A DNA stretch of 64,000 nucleotides from positions 290,940-354,939 of the forward strand of contig JAFDVW010000007.1 of assembly GCA_018268755.1 (NCBI GenBank), read 5' to 3'. This document shows, in pieces, positions 43,661 through 51,689 of this stretch. A program made the position numbers and the translations under genes. The notes beneath the pieces are model-generated. The model saw only the letters and a list, made by a program, of their open reading frames with translations, made no database searches and was not told the origin of the DNA. Position 1 is the stretch's first letter. The number at the start of each line of letters is the position of its first letter. The stretch is from Acidobacteriota bacterium (lineage in GTDB: Bacteria; Acidobacteriota; Terriglobia; Terriglobales; Acidobacteriaceae).

Positions 43661-44323
43661 ATGGCAATACGACCGGGCGGCGAATATGCGGGGCGTCCAC
43701 TGCACTTCATCTGGCTGCTGGATTGTTCAGGATCGATGACCGAAGGCGGCAAGATCCAGGCCCTGAACAATGCCATTCGTGAAGTCATTCCCGCAATGCG
43801 TAAGGCGGCGGAGAGCAATCCGGAAGCCCAGTTTTATGTGCGGGCCATCAAGTTCTCGAGTGGAGCGGAATGGCACGTAGCTACACCCACACTGCTCTCT
43901 GAGTTCAAGTGGGTCGACTTGAAGGCTGATGGCGAGACCGATATGGGCCAGGCCTTCGCCTTGCTCTCCGAAGAGCTTCGCACCATGGAAACCAACACCC
44001 GGCAACTGCCCCCGGTGCTGGTCCTGGTCTCCGATGGCAAGCCCACCGACGACTGGAAAGGCGCTTTGCAGGCCCTGCTCAATGTGCCCTGGGGAAAAAG
44101 AGCGGTGAAGCAGGCCATCGCCATCGGCCAGGACGCCGATTTCGAGACCCTGCAGAAGTTTATCGACAACCCGGAGCGTCAGGTATTGCGCGCGGACAAT
44201 GCCGAGCAGTTGGTGCGCTGGATCAAGTGGGTTTCGACATCTGTGACCGGCACGCCGCCGGGGAAAGAGCCGCCACCGGCGCCGGCGCCGCCGGCACAAC
44301 CGGCCGACGACTCGGTCTGGTAG
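43661..44323 (+). CDS. TerY-like von Willebrand factor A domain protein
   Basis: This 220-residue protein is a single vWA domain like TerY. The metal site residues are Asp21, Ser23 and Ser25 (DCSGSM), the Thr in GETDMG (about residue 95) and the Asp in VSDGKPTDD (about 128-136). A Pro/Ala-rich tail (about 203-220) follows. The ATG at 43661 is nine bases from an AAGGAG ribosome site; the ATG six bases earlier is too close to it. TerY, a PP2C phosphatase and a kinase form the TerY-P triad described from tellurite/stress-resistance loci, and here all three genes are adjacent. The vWA protein probably scaffolds or is phosphorylated within that triad. Confidence 0.88.
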   Translation: MAIRPGGEYAGRPLHFIWLLDCSGSMTEGGKIQALNNAIREVIPAMRKAAESNPEAQFYVRAIKFSSGAEWHVATPTLLSEFKWVDLKADGETDMGQAFALLSEELRTMETNTRQLPPVLVLVSDGKPTDDWKGALQALLNVPWGKRAVKQAIAIGQDADFETLQKFIDNPERQVLRADNAEQLVRWIKWVSTSVTGTPPGKEPPPAPAPPAQPADDSVW

Positions 44324-44416
44324 GGGCCGGGACTCCCTTCGCAGACGTTCATTTCTGCTCTAGCCTGGCCGCGAGACAGCGCATCGAGAACAGGGCGCCC
44401 ACTTCGCCGGAGGAAC

Positions 44417-45871
44417 ATGACAGCAGCGCAAGGCAAAACAAAATGGAATGTGAACGGCGCATCGATCCGCGGGGCCTCGCACCTGCGCAGCGGCTTGCCC
44501 AATCAGGACGCCTGCGAATACTGGGTGAGTTCTGAAGGCGGTGCGGCCGTCCTGGCGGTCTCGGACGGGCACGGCAGCGCGCGGCACTTCCGCAGTCATC
44601 TGGGTGCGCAGCTCGCGGCGCGCACCGCGTTGGTGGTGCTGCGCAACGCAATCGAAGCCGGCAACGAATTTTCTCCCGAACTGCCTAAACTCCTGACTAC
44701 CGCCTGGCTCTCCGCGGCCAACGCCCACCTCCAAAAAAACCCCTTCCAGGAGGAAGAGCTGGCGGCGGTGGTGGCCGCCGAAGGCGAAGAAGCCCGCGCC
44801 TCCATTGCGGCCAACCCCAGCGTCGCCTACGGTGCTACTCTGCTGGTCGTGTCCGCCACGAAAAACGGCATGTCTTATTTGCAGCTGGGCGATGGCGACA
44901 TCATCGTGGTCGATGGCGCGGGAAATACCACGCGCCCTCTGCCGGAAGATGCCCGCCTCATCGGAAACCAGACCACCTCGCTGTGCCAGCCGGAATCGTG
45001 GAATGAATTTCGCGCCCGCTTTGTTCCCGGCGAAGAACCTCCCGCGCTGGTCCTGCTTTCCACCGACGGATACGCCAACTCTTTCCGTTCCGAGCAGGAC
45101 TTCCTGCAAATCGGCCGCGATTATCTGCAGATGCTCGGGGAGCGGGGACTGGAAGGGGTCCTCGCGGAACTGCCGGCCATTCTGGAAGAAGCTTCCGCCA
45201 AAGGCAGCGGCGACGATATCACCCTCGGCCTGCTGCAACGGCACACCGGCGCCCAGCCCCGCGTGGCGGCGCGCCAGACCGGCTCTTCCGGCCAGGAAGT
45301 GCAAAAGCTGCAAGCCGAGCTGGCCGCGCAGGGAGCCAGCTTTCATCAGCTGCAAGCCAGCTATGCCAAAACCAGGAAGTCGCTGCTGTATTGGCAGATC
45401 GCGGTCGGCGTACTTGCGCTCGCTATCCTCGCTTTGGCCGGTCTGGCCCATTTCCGCAAGCATCCCGAGAAAACCCAGGCGCCGGTGGCCCTGGCCAAAC
45501 CCGCGCCGGGCGACAAGAAGCCGCTGGCGAGAGCTCCCGGGGAAAGCCGCTGGATGCTGCATACCGATTCCGGCACCGATTTGCCCCTGACCTCGGGAAG
45601 CAAGATCACTACCAAAGATTTCGGGCTCTTGCGGGATGACGCCCTGGCCGAGGTCTCGGCTGAGGACAACGGCGTCGAGTTGAAGAACATCTCCAGCTCA
45701 AAATGGAAGATCACGGAAGACGGAAAGAACCGCGAGGTCGAAAAGAACGCCAGCCTGCGTTTGAAAAACAATCAGCAGATTAATTTCGGCCCCGTGACCG
45801 CGACCGTGACCCGGACCTCTGACTCCCGGGCCTTACCTCTCTCGAATAAGGACGGAACGCCCACTTCATGA
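44417..45871 (+). CDS. PP2C-type protein phosphatase with membrane segment and FHA-like C-terminus
   Basis: This 484-residue phosphatase has a PP2C domain (about residues 8-275) with NQDACEYW, VSDGHGSARHF, LQLGDGDIIVV, STDGYANSF and GSGDDITLGL, covering the metal-binding aspartates. A helical coiled stretch (about 292-320) leads to one membrane segment (about 325-345). The C-terminal domain (about 374-465: ELKNISSSKWKITEDG, LRLKNNQQINFG) matches the ends of PrsW and the kinase. The last four bases overlap the kinase gene (ATGA), so the two enzymes are translationally coupled. It likely reverses phosphorylation by that kinase, on the vWA protein or another partner. Confidence 0.9.
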   Translation: MTAAQGKTKWNVNGASIRGASHLRSGLPNQDACEYWVSSEGGAAVLAVSDGHGSARHFRSHLGAQLAARTALVVLRNAIEAGNEFSPELPKLLTTAWLSAANAHLQKNPFQEEELAAVVAAEGEEARASIAANPSVAYGATLLVVSATKNGMSYLQLGDGDIIVVDGAGNTTRPLPEDARLIGNQTTSLCQPESWNEFRARFVPGEEPPALVLLSTDGYANSFRSEQDFLQIGRDYLQMLGERGLEGVLAELPAILEEASAKGSGDDITLGLLQRHTGAQPRVAARQTGSSGQEVQKLQAELAAQGASFHQLQASYAKTRKSLLYWQIAVGVLALAILALAGLAHFRKHPEKTQAPVALAKPAPGDKKPLARAPGESRWMLHTDSGTDLPLTSGSKITTKDFGLLRDDALAEVSAEDNGVELKNISSSKWKITEDGKNREVEKNASLRLKNNQQINFGPVTATVTRTSDSRALPLSNKDGTPTS

Positions 45872-47190
45872 AAGCCTTATTGGAACGAGGTCAAGTCCTG
45901 ATCGCGCGGGGAATGCAGTCCACCTGCGTGATCAAGGACACGCTGGGCGAAGGCGGGCAGGCCGAAGTCTACCGCGCGCAAATCGGGAACACGGAATACG
46001 CCTTGAAGTGGTATCGCCCGGAGTACGTTCGCGCCGACCGCCGTCTCTGGGACCGCCTGAAAGAAGCCATCAACCGTGGCTTTCCCACCGAGAGTTTTCT
46101 CTGGCCATTTGACCTGGTGACCTTGCCGCGCAGCTCGGCCCTGGGCGGATATCTGATGCCCATCAAGGAGCCACGCTTCGTGAGCCTGGTCGATCTGCTG
46201 ACGCGAAAGAGCGAGCCCTCCTTTCGCGCGCTGGCCAACCTCGGGTTCCATTTGGCCCACAGCTTCCTTCATCTGCACGCCCATGGTCTTTGCTATCGCG
46301 ACATCAATTTCGGGAATATTTTCTTCGACCCGACCAACGGGGATGTCCGCATCGGCGACACCGACAACGTGGATGTCGATCGTACTCCTGGCGGCATTAT
46401 GGGGACCTGGGGATTTATGGCCCCCGAGGTGGCCCGCCTGGAAACCGAACCCAGCTCCATGAGCGATCGTTTTTCCCTGGCGGTGCTGCTGTTTTATATC
46501 TTCATGCTGGGCCATCCCCTGAAAGGAAAGCGCGAGACTGAGCTGGCCTACGATGGTAGCGACCCCGATGGTTCTCGCCGCCTGTGCGCGACCGATCCGC
46601 TCTTTGTTTATGATCCCGGCAATGAATCGAACCGGCCGGTGCCCGGACTGCATGATGCCATCATCAACTTCTGGCCGCTGTACCCCCAGTCGCTGCGCGA
46701 GATGTTTACCCGGGGATTCACCCAGGGACTGCATGACCCGGAGTCCCGCATCATGGACAACGACTGGCGCAAGGAGTTTGCCCGCCTGAAGGACTCGGTG
46801 TTCTATTGCGCCGGCTGCACCGCGGAAAATTTCTTCGATATTGACCGGCTACGGGCCAGCGGCAGCCTGGCTCCTTGCTGGGCTTGTGGCCGCGCGGTGA
46901 CCCCTCCGCCGCGCATGCGCATCGGACACTCCAAAGACTTCCATCTGGTCATGCTCAGCCCCGGCGCGCAGCTCTTTCCCCACCACCTGGAGGGAGACAC
47001 TTACAACTTTTCCCCACCTCTGGCAGAAGTTGTTTCCTCGCCGTTCGGACTGAAAAATCTCTCGCGGCAGAAATGGACGGCGCGCGTGGGAGAACAGACC
47101 ATGCTCGAGGTCCCTCCTGGAGCTGTTCTGAAATTAGATGTGTCCTGCCGCATTCATTTCGGGCGGGCCGAGGCCGACGTGAAAATCTAG
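45868..47190 (+). CDS. TerY-P-type Ser/Thr kinase with zinc ribbon and FHA-like C-terminus
   Basis: This 440-residue kinase has a glycine loop GEGGQAEVY (about residues 24-32), the ATP-binding Lys47, a catalytic loop CYRDINFGN with Asp145 and Asn150, and a metal motif that reads Asp164-Thr-Asp instead of DFG. The activation region contains GTWGFMAPEVARLE. A zinc ribbon follows (about 312-346: FYCAGC and CWACGR). The protein ends in the beta domain shared with PrsW and the phosphatase (about 349-440: FGLKNLSRQKWTARVG, IHFGRAEADV). The gene overlaps the PP2C gene by ATGA. Kinase plus ribbon is typical of the TerY-P triad. The HRD and DFG variants are probably functional, since the key aspartates remain. 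Confidence 0.9.
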   Translation: MKALLERGQVLIARGMQSTCVIKDTLGEGGQAEVYRAQIGNTEYALKWYRPEYVRADRRLWDRLKEAINRGFPTESFLWPFDLVTLPRSSALGGYLMPIKEPRFVSLVDLLTRKSEPSFRALANLGFHLAHSFLHLHAHGLCYRDINFGNIFFDPTNGDVRIGDTDNVDVDRTPGGIMGTWGFMAPEVARLETEPSSMSDRFSLAVLLFYIFMLGHPLKGKRETELAYDGSDPDGSRRLCATDPLFVYDPGNESNRPVPGLHDAIINFWPLYPQSLREMFTRGFTQGLHDPESRIMDNDWRKEFARLKDSVFYCAGCTAENFFDIDRLRASGSLAPCWACGRAVTPPPRMRIGHSKDFHLVMLSPGAQLFPHHLEGDTYNFSPPLAEVVSSPFGLKNLSRQKWTARVGEQTMLEVPPGAVLKLDVSCRIHFGRAEADVKI

Positions 47191-47310
47191 CCCCGGGCGA
47201 TGGGGCGCCAAGGCTGGGGTCCCGTGCAGCGTTGCCCAAGAACCGGCCCCCAGGGCCCCCATGCCTGCAAGAAACGCTCTTCTTCTCATACCCGGATGGT
47301 CGGGCCTATC

Positions 47311-48807
47311 TCAGGCCAGCGGGCGCACTACGGAGAGGTCGCGCAGATAGTCAAAGAACGTGTTGGGACCGAGCACCCCCCCGCCCATGCCACTCAGGTT
47401 CACGCCGCCGTAAGGAATTCCATGCACAAAAACGTTGTGGGCGTTTACCCAGCTATTGCCGGCGATCATGCTCTCGGCCACCCGGTTGGCCCGCTGCAAA
47501 TCAGCCGACCAAACGCTGTTGGCCAGGCCGTAGGAAGACCGATTGACCAGTTGGATGGCCTCGTCTTCATTCTTGAACTTGAGCAAATAAGGCACCGGCC
47601 CAAAAATTTCTTCGCGGCATGCTACATTGCCGGCATCGCCGGCCAGGATGGCAGGCTTCACGTAGAAACCTTTTTCTTTTCCTGAAACCTTCAAAGGGCC
47701 ACCCTCCAGGACGGCTTCCGCGCCTTCCTGTTGGGCCTTCTTGATGTATCCCAGCACGCGGTCCCTCTGCTTGGGGCTCACCACCGGCCCCATCTGGGTG
47801 CCGGCATCGTGTCCATATCCAATCTGGAGATTCTTCATCCGCGCTGCCGCCGAAGACACCAACTGGTCATAGATACTCTCCTGCACCACCCAGCGCGACG
47901 CCGTGCAGCAGACCTGCCCCGTGTTCAAGGTGATTGCCGAGACCAATGCATTTGCGGTGGCATCGACATCGGCGTCTTCAAATACCACGGCTGCGCCTTT
48001 GCCGCCCAGCTCCAGCTTTACCGGCACCAGGTTCTGGCCGCATTCCCGGGCCACCAGGCGTCCCACTTCCGGAGAGCCGGTGAACGACATACGCGCCAGC
48101 CGGGGATCGCGCGTCAGCGCTGCTCCTGCGCCTTCTCCCGTACCGGTCACCACGTTAACCACGCCGTCGGGAATCCCTGCTTGATGGACCAGATTCATCA
48201 GATACAGCGTGGAGAGCGGGGTTTCCTCGGCGGGTTTGATCACCACCGTATTTCCGGCGGCCAGGGCCGGCGCAATTCCCCACCCGACGAGCAGAAACGG
48301 GAAGTTCCAGGGAAAGATAAAGGCGCATACTCCTCGCGGCTGGTGCACGACGCGCGCTTCATGATGCGGTACAGCCAACGCGGTGCGGTATTGCACATGC
48401 ACCGAGAGATCGGCGTAATAGCGGATGGTCTGGCAAAAATTCTGCACGTCCCCTTGCGCCTGGGCCAGCGGTTTGCCCACGTCCAGCGACTCGATCTCCG
48501 CCACCACGTCCCGCTGCCCCTCCACCAGGTCGGCTAGGCGATGCAGAAAGACCGCGCGCTCATTGGGGGCCAGACGGGCCCATCCCGAGTGGGTGAAAGC
48601 ATGCGCCGCGGCAGCTACTGCCTTCTCCACGTCCTGGGCGGTGGCTTCATACACTTCCGCCAGAATTTCCCCGGTGCCAGGATCGAAAGTGGGAAAGGTC
48701 TTGCCGTTGGAAGACGGGACCCACTTGCCTCCTACAGAAAAGGACAAAGGCGCTTTCGACAGGAACTCCTGGACCTCTTTATGCTGGATGGTTGCCGTGG
48801 TCTGCAT
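47311..48807 (-). CDS. Aldehyde dehydrogenase (NAD(P)-dependent)
   Basis: This 498-residue enzyme of the ALDH superfamily oxidises an aldehyde to the acid. Glu266 (KLELGGKGAAVVF) and Cys300 (NTGQVCCTASRW) are the active-site residues, and the cofactor segment PWNFPFLLVGWGIAPALAAG is intact. The sequence is close to betaine-aldehyde or retinal-type dehydrogenases, but the substrate here is probably a semialdehyde from sugar or sugar-acid breakdown. I chose ATG 48807, because a strong promoter at 48817-48845 would start transcription just before it; ATG 48816 is the alternative. The FadR-type regulator gene is divergent and likely controls it. The gene converges on the kinase gene. Confidence 0.92.
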   Translation of the reverse strand: MQTTATIQHKEVQEFLSKAPLSFSVGGKWVPSSNGKTFPTFDPGTGEILAEVYEATAQDVEKAVAAAAHAFTHSGWARLAPNERAVFLHRLADLVEGQRDVVAEIESLDVGKPLAQAQGDVQNFCQTIRYYADLSVHVQYRTALAVPHHEARVVHQPRGVCAFIFPWNFPFLLVGWGIAPALAAGNTVVIKPAEETPLSTLYLMNLVHQAGIPDGVVNVVTGTGEGAGAALTRDPRLARMSFTGSPEVGRLVARECGQNLVPVKLELGGKGAAVVFEDADVDATANALVSAITLNTGQVCCTASRWVVQESIYDQLVSSAAARMKNLQIGYGHDAGTQMGPVVSPKQRDRVLGYIKKAQQEGAEAVLEGGPLKVSGKEKGFYVKPAILAGDAGNVACREEIFGPVPYLLKFKNEDEAIQLVNRSSYGLANSVWSADLQRANRVAESMIAGNSWVNAHNVFVHGIPYGGVNLSGMGGGVLGPNTFFDYLRDLSVVRPLA

Positions 48808-48816
48808 AGGTGTCAT

Positions 48817-48845
48817 ACCATAAGATGGAATAATATCTTTGTCAA
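48817..48845 (-). promoter_or_regulatory. Housekeeping-type promoter of the aldehyde dehydrogenase gene
   Basis: TTGACA (48845-48840), a 17-base spacer and TATGGT (48822-48817) form a near-consensus promoter. The expected transcription start (about 48810) is only a few bases before the start codon at 48807, which points to a leaderless mRNA. A GGT-N5-ACC dyad over the -10 could be a FadR-type operator. Confidence 0.55.
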
Positions 48846-48933
48846 CGCCAAACCAGCGGGTTTGCGGGCTCCGCAAGGCCCGGGGCGACGGGCCCTCTCG
48901 GCTAGAATGACTCGAAGATTTCGGAGTTTACTT

Positions 48934-49695
48934 GTGCGAAAGAAAAAGCCCCCTGCCGTCAATCCGTTGGCGAAAAGCTTTTTAACACCAGTATCCCGCT
49001 CCACCCTGACCGCCGATATCTGCCGCAAATTGCTTTCCCACTTAATCCGTGGAGACTGGAGCGAAGGCGAACGCATTCCGCCTGAGCGCGAACTGTGTCA
49101 GCAATTGGGGGTGGGACGGGTTTCCCTGCGCGAAGCGCTCAAAGCGCTGGAAATTATGGGCATGATTGAAACCCGGCTGGGCGACGGCACATTTGTTTGC
49201 CGGCGCTCGGAATTTCTCTCGCGGCCGTTGCTGTGGGCCATCACCGGCAGCGACCTGACCGGGGCCCAGGAACTGGTGGAAGCGCGGCAGTTGATTGAAG
49301 TGGAGCTGGCGGGATTTGCCGCGGTGCGGGCTACGGCGGAAAATCTGAAAGAGCTCGGCCATCAGCTGGACCGCATGCAAGCCAACCGGACCGACGTCAC
49401 CTCTTTTCAGGAAGCCGATATTCAGTTTCATCTGGCCGTAAGCCAGGCCGCCCACAATCGCATTCTGCAAAACGCCTTGCAGCTGATTCGTAACCTCATG
49501 CAACAGTGGATTGGCGGCACCCTGAACCTCAAAGGGGTCGCCGATGAGGCCCTGGCCCAACACCGGCAGATTTTCACGGCCATCAGCAAACGCAATCCGG
49601 AACGGGCACGTCTCGCCATGCGCGCTCATCTCAATGCCATGGCCCTTCACTTGACTAAAGAAATCAAAAGCATGCCCGCGGCCTCGACGCGCTAA
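48934..49695 (+). CDS. FadR-type GntR-family transcriptional regulator
   Basis: This 253-residue regulator has an N-terminal GntR winged helix (about residues 20-85: LRGD/LIRGDWSEGERIPPEREL, then GVGRVSLREALKALEIMGMI). The C-terminal FCD domain (about 105-235) carries metal-binding histidines (FHLAVSQAAHN, AHLNAMALH). FCD regulators sense organic acids. I place the start at GTG 48934, which has a GGAG ribosome site seven bases away; an ATG at 48907 lacks one. It is divergent from the aldehyde dehydrogenase gene and next to the 2-oxoacid dehydrogenase operon, so it probably controls both. The ligand may be a sugar acid or dicarboxylic acid. Confidence 0.88.
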   Translation: MRKKKPPAVNPLAKSFLTPVSRSTLTADICRKLLSHLIRGDWSEGERIPPERELCQQLGVGRVSLREALKALEIMGMIETRLGDGTFVCRRSEFLSRPLLWAITGSDLTGAQELVEARQLIEVELAGFAAVRATAENLKELGHQLDRMQANRTDVTSFQEADIQFHLAVSQAAHNRILQNALQLIRNLMQQWIGGTLNLKGVADEALAQHRQIFTAISKRNPERARLAMRAHLNAMALHLTKEIKSMPAASTR

Positions 49696-49707
49696 CCCTC
49701 TTCCGCT

Positions 49708-50679
49708 TCATTCCACAAAAATTCCTTCATAGAGCGATGCCGCATCGGGTGAAGGCGATTGCACGGCGAAAGCCACCGCCGCGGCAATCTCTTCCTGGCA
49801 ATCCTGATCTACTTTGGCGAGTTGCGCGGCCGCCGTTCCTGAGGAGAGCAGCATCTCACGAAAGCGCGGCAGCGGGTCAACGCGCTTCCATTTCTGCGCC
49901 TCTTCCGGATCCTCATAACGCCCCGCGGAGAAAGCGCTATGCCGTTCCCAGCGGACGGTCTTGCACTCCAGAAAGATAGGGCCGCGTCCATGGCGGGCTT
50001 CCTCCACCGCGGCGCGCGCTGCAAGGTGCACCGCCACGACGTCATTGCCGTCCACCACAACGGAAGTCATGCCAAAACCCCGCGCGCGGTCGGCGATATC
50101 CGGGGTGGCCTGGGACAGGTTGGTGGGCACGGAAATGGCATATCCATTGTTTTCGCACACAAAGATAAGCGGCACCTTCCACAACGCCGCCATGTTCAGA
50201 GTTTCAAAAAATTCGCCCTCGCAGCTGGCCCCATCGCCAAAAAAACAAGCTGTCACCAGCGGTTTTTTGCGCAATTTATTGGACAATGCCACGCCGCCGG
50301 CCAGGGGAATATGCGCAGCCACAATCGCATTGGTCCCCAGAAATCCCTGCGCAGTATCGCAGAGATGCATCGAACCGCCACGCCCCTTGCAGCATCCTGT
50401 CGTACGTGTGAGCAGTTCCGCCATGATGGTGGCCGGGGAACAGCCCTTGGCCAGCGCAGCCCCGTGACCGCGATAGGTGGCTAGCACCTGGTCTTCCCGT
50501 CCGAGGGCCGCGCACACTCCTACGGAAATGGCTTCCTGTCCGATGCAAGGGTGAGTGGTGCCGGTAATCAGTCCCTTGCCGAACAATTCGATGGCCTGCT
50601 CTTCAAAAACTCGTATCTGCACCATCTTGCGATAAAGATGAAGCAGCTCCTCTGGCGATAATGGGCTCTTTGCGCTCAC
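49708..50679 (-). CDS. 2-oxoacid (pyruvate/acetoin-type) dehydrogenase E1 alpha subunit
   Basis: This 323-residue protein is the thiamine-diphosphate-binding alpha chain of a two-subunit E1. The ThDP/magnesium motif is clear: GDGASCEGEFFETLNMA (about residues 148-164) ending with CENN. The phosphorylation-loop region ERHSAFSAGRYEDP is also typical. It resembles AcoA of acetoin dehydrogenase and PdhA. The E1 beta gene is 11 bases upstream in the same operon and an E2 gene lies at the operon head, giving a three-gene complex without an E3. With a CoA-transferase and lyases nearby, pyruvate or another 2-oxoacid made by the pathway is the probable substrate. Confidence 0.92.
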   Translation of the reverse strand: MSAKSPLSPEELLHLYRKMVQIRVFEEQAIELFGKGLITGTTHPCIGQEAISVGVCAALGREDQVLATYRGHGAALAKGCSPATIMAELLTRTTGCCKGRGGSMHLCDTAQGFLGTNAIVAAHIPLAGGVALSNKLRKKPLVTACFFGDGASCEGEFFETLNMAALWKVPLIFVCENNGYAISVPTNLSQATPDIADRARGFGMTSVVVDGNDVVAVHLAARAAVEEARHGRGPIFLECKTVRWERHSAFSAGRYEDPEEAQKWKRVDPLPRFREMLLSSGTAAAQLAKVDQDCQEEIAAAVAFAVQSPSPDAASLYEGIFVE

Positions 50680-50690
50680 GCTTCGTTTCC

Positions 50691-51662
50691 TTAATTCACG
50701 ATCGATTGGATGGCCTGCAATAGATTTTCACGGTTCGGGACAACATTTTGATACAGCGCGCCCGAGGGCACGGGAACATCCAGCCCCGTGACCCGCATGA
50801 TGGGTGCGTTCAGATAGTCAAAGGCGGTCTCCATCATGCGTTGGGAAATCTCCGCGGCCACGCCGCAGGTGCGATAAGCATCATGCACAATGATGAGGCG
50901 TCCGGTTTTTCGCAGGGAGGCAGCAATGCCGGCGTCATCCAACGGATTGAGGGTGCGCGGATCCACCACTTCGACCTGTATCCCCGCTTGCGCGGCGGAT
51001 TCGGCGGCCGCCAGCGCTTCCGGCACCGTCCCCGACAAGGCCACCACGGTCACATCCGTCCCTTCCCGCAAGGTGCGCGCTTTCCCGAAGGGGATGCTGT
51101 AGTCCTCCGTGGGCACCTCCGCTGAGGTCCCGTACAACTTTACATTCTCGATAAACAACACCGGGTCCAGCCCCCGCAACGCAGTTTTCATCAGCCCTTT
51201 GGCGTCATAGGCGTTGGATGGAATGGCAATCTTCAGCCCCGGAACATGCATAAACCAGGACTCCAGGCTCTGCGAATGCTGCGGGCCCATGCCCATGCGG
51301 CTCACAATCGGAGTGCGAATGAGGAGCGGCACGGTCACCTGACCGCCCAGGAAATAGTGCAGCTTGGCCGCCTGGTTCACGATCTGGTCCATGGCCACGG
51401 TGGTAAAATCCATGAACTCCAGTTCCACCACGCAGCGCATGCCACTGATGGCCAGCCCGATGCCGAAACCTACGGTCGCTGACTCGCACAGCGGACCATC
51501 ACGTACCCGTTCCGGACCAAATTCATCAAAAAGTCCTTTGTAGACCCCAAACGTTCCGCCATAGGCGCCGATGTCCTGGCCCAGCAGTGTAAGCTCGGGT
51601 TGATTGCGCATTTCTTCCCGCAAGGCCTCGTTGAGGGCATCGCGCATGCTGAGTGTCCGCAT
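50691..51662 (-). CDS. 2-oxoacid (pyruvate/acetoin-type) dehydrogenase E1 beta subunit
   Basis: This 323-residue beta chain of E1 has the pyrimidine-binding domain (about residues 1-185: RDALNEALREEM, GQDIGAYGGTFGV) and the C-terminal transketolase domain (about 200-320: VDPRTLNPLDDAGI, HDAYRTCGVAAEI). Length and sequence style match AcoB/PdhB. It pairs with the E1 alpha gene 11 bases downstream and follows the CoA-transferase gene by 27 bases. The distinction between pyruvate, acetoin and branched-chain oxoacid use cannot be made from motifs alone. Confidence 0.92.
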   Translation of the reverse strand: MRTLSMRDALNEALREEMRNQPELTLLGQDIGAYGGTFGVYKGLFDEFGPERVRDGPLCESATVGFGIGLAISGMRCVVELEFMDFTTVAMDQIVNQAAKLHYFLGGQVTVPLLIRTPIVSRMGMGPQHSQSLESWFMHVPGLKIAIPSNAYDAKGLMKTALRGLDPVLFIENVKLYGTSAEVPTEDYSIPFGKARTLREGTDVTVVALSGTVPEALAAAESAAQAGIQVEVVDPRTLNPLDDAGIAASLRKTGRLIIVHDAYRTCGVAAEISQRMMETAFDYLNAPIMRVTGLDVPVPSGALYQNVVPNRENLLQAIQSIVN

Positions 51663-51689
51663 GATTTCTCCAGAACCGAATTTCTTCCT

